Source: Streptomyces sp. NBC_01788
Lineage (GTDB): Bacteria; Actinomycetota; Actinomycetes; Streptomycetales; Streptomycetaceae
Assembly: GCF_035917575.1 (NCBI RefSeq)
Contig: NZ_CP109090.1
Location: 2,728,001-2,792,000, forward strand
Direction of reading: 5' to 3'
Length of the DNA stretch: 64,000 bases
Both the position numbers and the translations under genes were made by a program. This document shows, one piece after another, positions 17,172 to 24,591 of this stretch (its first letter is position 1; every line of letters begins with the position of its first letter). The notes under the pieces are model-generated. The model saw only the letters and a program-made list of their open reading frames with translations. It did no database searches and was not told the DNA's origin.

Positions 17172-17912
17172 TCAGGACCAGCGGCCGGTACGGCCCAGCA
17201 GCAGGGCGGTCGCCGCGGTGCCGGCGGTCGAGGTGCGCAGCACGGTGGGCCCGAGCACGTACGGCTTGGCGCCCGCGTCCCGGAACTGCGCCAACTCCTC
17301 GGGGGACACCCCGCCTTCGGGGCCGACGACCAGCACGATCTCGCCCCGGGCGGGGAGTTCGGCGGTGGCCAGGCGCTCCTCGCCGCTCTCGTGGAGCACG
17401 GCGGCGAAGTCGGCTCCGGCCAGAAGTGCGGCAACCTGTTTGGTCGTCGCCGCGTCCGCGACCTCGGGGAAGCGCACCCGGCGGGACTGCTTGCCGGCCT
17501 CGCGGGCGGTGGCACGCCATTTGCCGAGCGCCTTCAGACCCCGGTCGCCCTTCCACTGCGTGATGCAGCGGGAGGCGGACCACGGCACGATCGCGTCCAC
17601 GCCGACCTCGGTCATGGTCTCCACGGCGAGTTCACCGCGGTCGCCCTTGGGCAGCGCCTGGACGACGGTGATACGGGGGGACTCCGGCGCTTCCTCGACG
17701 AGAGCCGTCAAGTCCGCGATCACCAGCCGGTCCTTGCCCTCGGCTGCCTTGACCACGCCCTCGGTCCAGCGCCCGCGGCCGTCCGTGAGCACCACGTCCT
17801 CGCCCGGCCGCAGCCGCTTGACCGAGACCGCGTGCCGCCCCTCGGGGCCGTCCAGCACGAACTCCGTGCCGATCAGCTTCAGTTCGTCGACGACGAACAC
17901 CGGCGCGGTCAT
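17172..17912 (-). CDS. rsmE: 16S rRNA m3U1498 methyltransferase
   Basis: A 246-residue SPOUT-class methyltransferase that modifies U1498 of 16S rRNA using S-adenosylmethionine. An N-terminal PUA-like domain (GRHAVSVKRLRPGE) is followed by the knot domain with VVGPEGGVSPEE and the closing LGPTVLRTSTAGTAA, the family signature. Its ATG overlaps the upstream gene's TGA as ATGA, so it is coupled to the nitronate monooxygenase gene. Confidence 0.95.
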   Translation of the reverse strand: MTAPVFVVDELKLIGTEFVLDGPEGRHAVSVKRLRPGEDVVLTDGRGRWTEGVVKAAEGKDRLVIADLTALVEEAPESPRITVVQALPKGDRGELAVETMTEVGVDAIVPWSASRCITQWKGDRGLKALGKWRATAREAGKQSRRVRFPEVADAATTKQVAALLAGADFAAVLHESGEERLATAELPARGEIVLVVGPEGGVSPEELAQFRDAGAKPYVLGPTVLRTSTAGTAATALLLGRTGRWS

Positions 17913-18997
17913 CGCGCGTCACCTCCTGCCGCCGGGCCCGCCGCCAACGCCGCGCGTGCCGCGTCGAGTTCGGCGAGCAGTACCTCCACGAGCTGTCCCG
18001 CGGGCAGTACGCGGGCCATCCGGTGGCCCTGGCCCGCCCACAGTGCCATGCCCTGCGCGTCCTTCGCCTTGCCGGCCGCCTTGCGCAGCGGCGCGGTGAG
18101 GTGGTGGACCTCCGGGTAGGCGGCGGGCGCGTAGGGGCCGTGCTCCCGCATGAAGCGGTTGACCAGTCCGCGGGCCGGCCGCCCGGAGAACGCCCGGGTC
18201 AGCTCCGTACGCGGGAACACCGGGTCGGTGAGAGCTTCCTTGTGCAGCTTGTGCGCGCCGGACTCGGGGGTGGCGAGGAAGGCCGTGCCGAGCTGGGCGG
18301 CGCCGGCGCCTGCCGCGAGCACGGCGGCGATCTGGCTGCCGCGCATGATGCCGCCCGTGGCGATGATCGGCAGGGCGACCGTCTCACGGATCTGCGCGAC
18401 GAGCGAGAGCACGCCGATCCCGGCGCCGTCCTGTTCCGGCAGGTCGCGGTGGGTGCCCTGGTGGCCGCCGGCCTCCACGCCCTGGGCGATCACCGCGTCC
18501 GCGCCCGACCGGTCCACGGCGAGCGCCTCCTCGGTGGTGGTGGCGGTGGCGAGGACGAAGGTGCCGACCCGGTGCAGGGAGTCCACGACCTCGCGGGCGG
18601 GCACGCCGAAGTGGAAGGAGACCACCGGCACCGGGTCCTCGAGGAGCACGGCGAGCTTGGCGTCGTAGCCGTCGTCGCGTCCGGACTCCGGGTCGCCGAG
18701 TTCGGTCTCGTACCAGCCGGGCTCACCGGCGAGCTGGTGGGCGTAGAGGTCGACGGCGCCGGTCTCGGCGCTCTCCGGCTGCGGCATGAACACGTTGACG
18801 CCGAAGGGGCGGCCGGTCAGTCCGCGAAGCTGCTTGATCTCCTGGTACATGCCGTCGGCGGTCTTGTATCCGGCCGCGAGGAATCCCAGCCCGCCGGCGT
18901 CGGACACCGCCGCGGCGAGCGGCGGCACCGCGGGACCGCCCGCCATCGGCGCCTGCACGATCGGGTGCGGGAAGAGATCGGTCAGTGCGGAGGACAT
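17909..18997 (-). CDS. nitronate monooxygenase (2-nitropropane dioxygenase family)
   Basis: A 362-residue FMN-dependent TIM-barrel enzyme that oxidises alkyl nitronates such as propionate-3-nitronate. PIVQAPMAGG opens the barrel, GVEAGGHQG provides the flavin-site His region and ATGGIMRG the phosphate-binding loop. The ATG at 18997 is used. It overlaps rsmE by four bases, and its upstream region contains a perfect 20-bp palindrome. The family is known to detoxify nitronates; the physiological substrate here is unknown. Confidence 0.88.
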   Translation of the reverse strand: MSSALTDLFPHPIVQAPMAGGPAVPPLAAAVSDAGGLGFLAAGYKTADGMYQEIKQLRGLTGRPFGVNVFMPQPESAETGAVDLYAHQLAGEPGWYETELGDPESGRDDGYDAKLAVLLEDPVPVVSFHFGVPAREVVDSLHRVGTFVLATATTTEEALAVDRSGADAVIAQGVEAGGHQGTHRDLPEQDGAGIGVLSLVAQIRETVALPIIATGGIMRGSQIAAVLAAGAGAAQLGTAFLATPESGAHKLHKEALTDPVFPRTELTRAFSGRPARGLVNRFMREHGPYAPAAYPEVHHLTAPLRKAAGKAKDAQGMALWAGQGHRMARVLPAGQLVEVLLAELDAARAALAAGPAAGGDAR

Positions 18998-19042
18998 GAC
19001 GGCATGTTGTCACGTCCGCCGGACGAGTCCGAATCCGGGCGA

Positions 19043-19062
19043 CCTCCGGCATATGCCGGAGG
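19043..19062. promoter_or_regulatory. perfect 20-bp palindrome upstream of nitronate monooxygenase
   Basis: CCTCCGGCATATGCCGGAGG is fully self-complementary. It lies 46-65 bases upstream of the nitronate monooxygenase ATG, where a regulator operator would be expected. No regulator gene is adjacent. It could instead be part of the terminator region of dnaJ. Confidence 0.4.
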
Positions 19063-19073
19063 AATCCCATTCC

Positions 19074-19100
19074 GGCGGACCACCGAACCGGTGGTCCGCC
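19074..19100 (-). terminator. hairpin downstream of dnaJ
   Basis: GGCGGACCACC pairs perfectly with GGTGGTCCGCC around a five-base loop. It lies beyond the dnaJ stop on the minus strand and beyond the duplicated 3' end. Confidence 0.65.
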
Positions 19101-19103
19101 CCG

Positions 19104-19280
19104 GCCCCGCCTCAGCGACCGTTGAAGGCATCCTTCAACCGCGAGAACAAGCCTTGCTGCCCAGGCTGACTGCGCCTGCCCGGGGGACAACCCCCGGACC
19201 CCCGGCCGGCCCCCAGCCCCGCCTCAGCGACCGTTGAAGGCATCCTTCAACCGCGAGAACAAGCCTTGCTGCCCAGGCTG
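19104..19280. repeat. direct duplication of the dnaJ 3' end (65 bp, offset 112)
   Basis: Bases 19104-19168 are repeated exactly at 19216-19280. The second copy contains the last ~19 codons and stop of dnaJ; the first is a detached remnant after the gene. Between them lies a short CGGGGG-ACAA-CCCCCG hairpin. Confidence 0.9.
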
Positions 19281-20363
19281 GAACTGCCCCTGGGCGCGTT
19301 CCTCGCCGCGCAGCTTGGACAGTTCGCGCAGCAGGCGCTCCTGCTCGGGGTCGAGCTTGGTCGGGGTCTGGACCTCGACGTGGACGATGAGGTCGCCCCG
19401 GCCGCCGCCGCGCAGATGCGTGACGCCCCGGCCGTGCAGCGGGATCGACTGGCCGGACTGGGTGCCCGGGCGGATGTCGACCTCCTCCAGGCCGTCCAGG
19501 GTCTCCAGCGGCACCTTGGTGCCAAGGGCCGCCGCGGTCATCGGGATGGTGACCGTGCAGTGCAGGTCGTCGCCGCGCCGCTGGAACGTCGAGTGCGGCA
19601 GCTCGTGGATCTCGACGTACAGGTCGCCGGCCGGACCGCCGCCGGGGCCGACCTCGCCCTCGCCCGCGAGCTGGATGCGCGTGCCGTTGTCGACACCGGC
19701 CGGGATCTTCACGGTCAGGGTGCGGCGGGCGCGGATGCGGCCGTCGCCGGCGCACTCCGGGCACGGGGTGGGCACCACCGTGCCGAAGCCCTGGCACTGG
19801 GGGCACGGACGCGAGGTCATGACCTGGCCCAGGAAGGACCGGGTGACCTGCGAGACCTCACCCCGGCCGCGGCACATGTCACACGTCTGCGCCGTGGTGC
19901 CCGGGGCCGCTCCCTCGCCGCTGCAGGTATTGCAGACGACGGCCGTGTCGACCTGGATGTCCTTCGTGGTGCCGAAGGCCGCCTCGTCCAGCTCGACCTC
20001 GAGCCGGATCATCGCGTCCTGGCCCCGGCGCGTGCGCGAGCGCGGTCCGCGCTGCGACGCCGTGCCGAAGAAGGCGTCCATGATGTCGGAGAAGTTCCCG
20101 AAGGAACCGCCGGCCCCGAAGCCGCTCGCGCCGGCCCCGCCGGACTGCGAGAGGGGGTCGCCGCCGAGATCGTAGACCTGCTTCTTCTGCGGGTCGGAGA
20201 GCACCTCGTAGGCGGCGTTGATCTCCTTGAACCGCTCCTGGGTCTTCGGATCCGGGTTGACGTCCGGGTGCAGCTCGCGTGCGAGCCGCCGGAAGGCCTT
20301 CTTGATCTCTTCCTGCGACGCGTCACGGCGCACGCCGAGAACGGCGTAGTAGTCCGTGGCCAC
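19224..20363 (-). CDS. dnaJ: chaperone DnaJ
   Basis: A 379-residue co-chaperone that stimulates the ATPase of DnaK. It has a J domain (residues ~3-68, with HPD in ELHPDVNPD), a Gly/Phe-rich linker, and four CxxCxGxG-type zinc modules (CNTCSGEG, CDMCRGRG, CPQCQGFG, CPECAGDG). The C-terminal substrate-binding domains include GVDNGTRI. Its start directly follows the hrcA stop, so both are read from the CIRCE-controlled promoter. This is the hrcA-linked paralogue, separate from any dnaK-grpE-dnaJ operon. Confidence 0.95.
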   Translation of the reverse strand: MATDYYAVLGVRRDASQEEIKKAFRRLARELHPDVNPDPKTQERFKEINAAYEVLSDPQKKQVYDLGGDPLSQSGGAGASGFGAGGSFGNFSDIMDAFFGTASQRGPRSRTRRGQDAMIRLEVELDEAAFGTTKDIQVDTAVVCNTCSGEGAAPGTTAQTCDMCRGRGEVSQVTRSFLGQVMTSRPCPQCQGFGTVVPTPCPECAGDGRIRARRTLTVKIPAGVDNGTRIQLAGEGEVGPGGGPAGDLYVEIHELPHSTFQRRGDDLHCTVTIPMTAAALGTKVPLETLDGLEEVDIRPGTQSGQSIPLHGRGVTHLRGGGRGDLIVHVEVQTPTKLDPEQERLLRELSKLRGEERAQGQFQPGQQGLFSRLKDAFNGR

Positions 20364-21380
20364 CTACGACTCCGCCAGGATCTGTCCGACGTACCGTGCC
20401 ACTGCGCGTACCGCTCCCATCGTTCCCGGGTAATCCATGCGGGTCGGTCCGACCACGCCGAGCTTGGCCACTGCCTCGCCGCCCGAACCGTAGCCGACCG
20501 ACACGATGGACGTGGAGTTGAGTCCTTCGTGGGCGTTCTCGTGACCGATGCGCACGGTCATGCCCGCATTCTGCGTCTCACCGAGCAGCCTCAGCAGCAC
20601 GACCTGCTCCTCCAGCGCCTCCAGAACGGGCCGGATGGTGAGCGGGAAGTCGTGCGGGAAGCGGGTGAGGTTGGCCGTGCCGCCGATGACCAGCCGCTCC
20701 TCGTTCTCCTCGACGAGCGTCTCCAGCAGAGTGGACAGCACGGTTGAGACCGTACCCCGGTCCTCGACGTCGAAGGCGTCGGGCAGGTCCTCCACGAGCT
20801 GCGGGACGTCCGTGAAGCGGCGGCCCGCGACCCGGCTGTTCAGCCGCGCCCTCAGATCGGCCAGGGAGGTCTCCCCGAAGGGCACCGGGCAGTCGATCAT
20901 CCGCTGCTCGACCCGGCCCGTGTCCGTGATCAGCACGAGCATCACGCGCGCGGGCGCGAGAGACAGCAGCTCCACGTGCCGCACGGTCGAACGGGTCAGC
21001 GACGGATACTGCACCACGGCGACCTGCCGGGTCAGCTGGGCGAGCAGCCGCACCGTGCGGGCCACCACGTCGTCGAGGTCGACGGCGCCGTCGAGGAAGT
21101 GGTGGATGGCGCGCCGTTCGGGCGCGGTCATCGGCTTGACCTCGGCGAGCTTGTCGACGAACAGGCGATAGCCCTTGTCGGTGGGGATGCGGCCGGCACT
21201 GGTGTGCGGCTGGGCGATGAAGCCCTCGTCCTCCAGGGCCGCCATGTCGTTGCGGACCGTGGCCGGTGAGACGCCCAGGCTGTGCCGCTCGGTGAGTGCC
21301 TTGGAGCCGACCGGCTCCTCGGTGCCCACGTAGTCCTGGACGATGGCGCGCAGCACCTGAAGCCGCCGCTCGCTGAGCAT
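20364..21380 (-). CDS. hrcA: heat-inducible transcription repressor HrcA
   Basis: A 338-residue repressor of class I heat-shock genes that binds CIRCE. It has an N-terminal winged helix ([26 protein letters not shown]), [13 protein letters not shown] and a GAF-like dimerisation region. The ATG at 21380 has GGAGG eight bases upstream; the GTG at 21389 lies too close to that site. A CIRCE element at 21417-21443 implies autoregulation of hrcA-dnaJ. Confidence 0.95.
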   Translation of the reverse strand: MLSERRLQVLRAIVQDYVGTEEPVGSKALTERHSLGVSPATVRNDMAALEDEGFIAQPHTSAGRIPTDKGYRLFVDKLAEVKPMTAPERRAIHHFLDGAVDLDDVVARTVRLLAQLTRQVAVVQYPSLTRSTVRHVELLSLAPARVMLVLITDTGRVEQRMIDCPVPFGETSLADLRARLNSRVAGRRFTDVPQLVEDLPDAFDVEDRGTVSTVLSTLLETLVEENEERLVIGGTANLTRFPHDFPLTIRPVLEALEEQVVLLRLLGETQNAGMTVRIGHENAHEGLNSTSIVSVGYGSGGEAVAKLGVVGPTRMDYPGTMGAVRAVARYVGQILAES

Positions 21381-21416
21381 CGCGCACACCTCCAGGGTCG
21401 TTCCTCGGCCACCCGC

Positions 21417-21443
21417 CTGGCACTCTGCGCATAGGAGTGCCAG
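21417..21443 (-). promoter_or_regulatory. CIRCE operator (HrcA binding site)
   Basis: CTGGCACTC, nine bases, GAGTGCCAG: a perfect inverted repeat matching the CIRCE consensus arms GCACTC-N9-GAGTGC. It lies 37 bases upstream of the hrcA start. Confidence 0.93.
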
Positions 21444-21581
21444 CTCTACCCGGCCCAGTGTACGGCCGCCGGGTACGCCCCCGGCAAGGCCGGGCCACGA
21501 CTGCCTGCGAGGTCGGGACCGGGATCACCCGGGATCGGCCGGGATGTCGTACCCGGCGGGCATCACCGCTAGCGTCGCCCC

Positions 21582-22337
21582 ATGACGGATGCGCGGGAAA
21601 CCCCTCGGGACGAAGCCCGGGAAGAACTGGAATGGGAACGGCTGGCGGACGGGGTGGGGCGGTGCCGCCTGCCCGGATGGGACTGCACGACCGGGCTGGT
21701 CGTCGGGGAGGGCGCCGCGCTGATGGTCGACGCGGGTTCGAGCCACGCGGAGGGCGCGCGGTTGCGTGCCTGGGCGCGGGCGCGCGCCGGTGGTGATGTG
21801 ACACATCTCGCGCTCACCCACCCCCACTTCGACCACATCTTCGGGGCAGCGGTGTTCGACGGCGCGGAGATCTTCGCCGCCGAGGGCGCGGACGCGGTGT
21901 TCGGTGACAGCGGTGAGCGCGCGGAGCTGCGCGGGGACGCGGTGCGCCAGGGCCTGGACGCCAAGGCGGCCGAGGAGGCGGCGGACACCCTGGTACGGCC
22001 CGGCCGCGAGGTCCGCGACCTGCTCACCCTCCGGCTCGGAGGCGGGCGGGAGGTGCTGCTGGTGAACATGGGCCCGGCGCACTCCACGCACGATCTCGCG
22101 GTGGTGGTGCCGGGCGACCCGACCGTGGTGTTCTGCGGGGACCTGGTCGAGGAGTCCGGCGAACCCCAGGCGGGCCCGGACGCCGTGCCGTCCCGGTGGC
22201 CCGCCGCGCTCGACCGGCTGCTGGCGCTCGGCGGCGAGGACGCGCTGTACGTCCCCGGTCACGGAGCGGTGGTGGACGCCGCCTTCGTCCGCGCCCAGCG
22301 GGACGCCCTGGCCACGCGCTTCGGCGTGTCGCGCTGA
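21582..22337 (+). CDS. MBL-fold metallo-hydrolase
   Basis: A 251-residue metallo-beta-lactamase-fold hydrolase. The metal motif is THPHFDHIFG near residue 82, followed by GPAHSTHD, FCGDLVEE and VPGHGAVV, giving the usual His/Asp ligands. No signal peptide is visible, so it is probably cytosolic. It stands divergent from hrcA and 32 bp before the DUF3097 gene on the same strand. The substrate cannot be inferred. Confidence 0.82.
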   Translation: MTDARETPRDEAREELEWERLADGVGRCRLPGWDCTTGLVVGEGAALMVDAGSSHAEGARLRAWARARAGGDVTHLALTHPHFDHIFGAAVFDGAEIFAAEGADAVFGDSGERAELRGDAVRQGLDAKAAEEAADTLVRPGREVRDLLTLRLGGGREVLLVNMGPAHSTHDLAVVVPGDPTVVFCGDLVEESGEPQAGPDAVPSRWPAALDRLLALGGEDALYVPGHGAVVDAAFVRAQRDALATRFGVSR

Positions 22338-22369
22338 GGGGACACGGCTCCGTCCCTATCGTCACTCGA

Positions 22370-23233
22370 ATGCGCCCACCCGTCTCCCGCCACCGCCCTT
22401 CCAATGAGGGCCCTTCGGGCCCGCGCCCTCGCCTGTATTCGCCCGACCTCGACCCCCCGTGGAAGAAGCCGCGGACCGTGCCGGAGGTTCCCGCCGAGCC
22501 GGGTCTGGTGGTGGAGGAGCCCGGGACCGGCTTCTGCGGGGCGGTGATCCGCTGCGAGGCGGGCGCGGTGACGCTGGAGGACCGCTTCGGCAAACACAGG
22601 GTGTTCCCGCTCGCACCCGGCGCGTTCCTGCTGGAGGGGCGGGCGGTCACCCTGGTGAAGCCGTCGTCCGGTCCGCTACGGCCCACCCGTACGGCATCCG
22701 GTTCGGTCGCCGTGCCCGGGGCACGCGCGCGTGTGGCCCGCGCCGGGCGCATCTACGTCGAGGGCCGGCACGACGCCGAACTGGTCGAGAAGGTGTGGGG
22801 CGACGACCTGCGCGTCGAGGGCGTGGTCGTGGAGTACCTGGAGGGCGTCGACGACCTGCCGTCGATCGTCGAGGCGTTCGCGCCCGGCCCGGACGCCCGT
22901 CTCGGCGTCCTGGTGGACCATCTGGTGCCCGGCAGCAAGGAGTGGCGCATCGCCGAGTCGGTGACCAGCGAGCACGCGCTGGTGGTCGGCCACCCGTACA
23001 TCGACGTCTGGGAGGCCGTGAAGCCCTCCTCGCTCGGGATCGAGGCGTGGCCCCGCGTCCCCCACGGCCAGGACTGGAAGACGGGCGTGTGCCGCGCCCT
23101 GGGCTGGCCGGAGAACACGGGCGCGGCCTGGCAGCGGATCCTGTCCCACGTGCGGTCCTACAAGGACCTGCAACCGGAGCTGCTGGGCCGGGTCGAGCAA
23201 CTGATCGATTTCGTCACCGCCCGGCCCGAGTAG
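22370..23233 (+). CDS. DUF3097 family protein
   Basis: A 287-residue protein of the actinobacterial DUF3097 family. After a Pro/Arg-rich N-terminus, the core begins GRIYVEGRHDAELVEKVWG, which resembles the glutamate motif of Toprim domains (VEG..D). Acidic LVDHLVPGSKEW and GHPYIDVWEA follow. I infer a nucleic-acid-related role from that resemblance only. It is probably co-transcribed with the upstream MBL-fold gene. Confidence 0.75.
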   Translation: MRPPVSRHRPSNEGPSGPRPRLYSPDLDPPWKKPRTVPEVPAEPGLVVEEPGTGFCGAVIRCEAGAVTLEDRFGKHRVFPLAPGAFLLEGRAVTLVKPSSGPLRPTRTASGSVAVPGARARVARAGRIYVEGRHDAELVEKVWGDDLRVEGVVVEYLEGVDDLPSIVEAFAPGPDARLGVLVDHLVPGSKEWRIAESVTSEHALVVGHPYIDVWEAVKPSSLGIEAWPRVPHGQDWKTGVCRALGWPENTGAAWQRILSHVRSYKDLQPELLGRVEQLIDFVTARPE

Positions 23234-23277
23234 CCGAGCCGGGCCCGCGGCCCCAGGGACCGCCTGCTCCGGGTGGC

Positions 23278-24543
23278 TCAGTCCACCAGGTCCCGCACAA
23301 CCGCGTCCGCCAGCAGCCGGCCCCGCAGGGTGAGCACGGCCCGCCCCGCCTCGTACGGCCCCTCCTGGAGCAGCCCGTCGGACAGCGCCCGCCGGGACGC
23401 GGCCAGGCCGTCCGGGCGCAGCAGGTCCAGCGGGACGCCCTCGCGCAGTCGCAGTTCCAGCAGGATCCGCTCCACCCGGCGGTCCTCCTCGGTGAGGAGT
23501 TCTCGCCCGGCTCCCGGTGAGCGGCCGGCCGCGAGGGCCGCCGCGTACGCGCCCGGATGCTTCACGTTCCACCAGCGCACGCCCCCGACGTGGCTGTGCG
23601 CGCCGGGTCCGGCGCCCCACCAGTCGGCGCCGCGCCAGTACAGCTCGTTGTGCAGGCAGCGGCCGGCTTCCGAGGTGGCCCAGTTGGACACCTCGTACCA
23701 CTCGAAGCCCGCCGCGGACAGCGTCTCCTCGGCGATCAGATAGCGGTCGGCGTGCACGTCGTCGTCCGTCATCGGGATCTCCCCGCGCCGGATCCGGCGG
23801 GCGAGCTGCGTGCCCTCCTCCACGATCAGGGCGTACGCCGAGACGTGGTCGGGGCCGGCGCCGAGGGCCGCGTCCAGCGAGGCGCGCCAGTCGTCGTCGG
23901 ACTCGCCGGGGGTGCCGTAGATCAGGTCGAGGTTGACGTGCTCGAAGCCGGCGGCGCGGGCCTCGGCCACACAGGCCTCGGGGCGGCCGGGCGTGTGGGT
24001 GCGGTCGAGGATCCTCAGGACGTGCTGCCGGGCGCTCTGCATGCCGAAGGAGATCCGGTTGAAGCCGCCCTCGCGGAGCACGGCCAGGTAGGCCGGGTCG
24101 ACCGACTCCGGGTTGGCCTCCGTCGTGATCTCCGCGTCGGCCGCGAGACCGAACTCGTCGCGGATCGCCGCCAGCATCCGCACCAGGTCCTCGGCGGGCA
24201 GCAGCGTGGGCGTGCCGCCGCCGACGAAGACCGTGCGGACCTCGCGCGGGTCGTCGCCGAGCACCTTGCGGGCGAGGCGCACCTCGTCGGTCAGCGTCCC
24301 GGCGTAGTTGTCCCGCGAGGCGAGCACCCCGCCGGTGCCACGCAGCTCGGTGGCGGTGTAGGTGTTGAAGTCGCAGTACCCGCAGCGGGTCGCGCAGTAG
24401 GGAACGTGCAGATAGAACCCGAGGGCCCGCTCGGCCTCCCCCAGTGCCTTGAAGGCCTGGGAGGGACCCCCACCGGCAAGGGCGTGCGTGGGCAGCGCAC
24501 CGTCATCGGGAACGGACTCACCATCGGGAAGTGCGGAAGGCAT
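23278..24543 (-). CDS. hemW: radical SAM heme chaperone HemW
   Basis: A 421-residue radical SAM protein that inserts heme into respiratory enzymes, formerly annotated as an oxygen-independent coproporphyrinogen oxidase. The cluster motif CATRCGYCDF is near residue 53, followed by VFVGGGTPTLL. The ATG at 24543 is chosen because the first residues MPSALPDGE look like the usual Streptomyces start; an in-frame ATG at 24552 is the alternative. An extra segment, GGGPSQAFKALGEAER at about residues 22-38, is encoded by a palindromic repeat. Confidence 0.9.
   Translation of the reverse strand: MPSALPDGESVPDDGALPTHALAGGGPSQAFKALGEAERALGFYLHVPYCATRCGYCDFNTYTATELRGTGGVLASRDNYAGTLTDEVRLARKVLGDDPREVRTVFVGGGTPTLLPAEDLVRMLAAIRDEFGLAADAEITTEANPESVDPAYLAVLREGGFNRISFGMQSARQHVLRILDRTHTPGRPEACVAEARAAGFEHVNLDLIYGTPGESDDDWRASLDAALGAGPDHVSAYALIVEEGTQLARRIRRGEIPMTDDDVHADRYLIAEETLSAAGFEWYEVSNWATSEAGRCLHNELYWRGADWWGAGPGAHSHVGGVRWWNVKHPGAYAAALAAGRSPGAGRELLTEEDRRVERILLELRLREGVPLDLLRPDGLAASRRALSDGLLQEGPYEAGRAVLTLRGRLLADAVVRDLVD
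24436..24472. repeat. palindromic repeat copy inside hemW
   Basis: CTCCCCCAGTGCCTT, GAAGGCCTGGGAGGG, ACCCCCA: same arm-loop-arm layout as the copies at 13069-13101 and 15711-15753. It is read in frame near the HemW N-terminus. Confidence 0.65.
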
Positions 24544-24591
24544 GTCTTCCATTGTCCAGCACACGCGGGCTGGTCCCGGCCGGGTGTTTCG

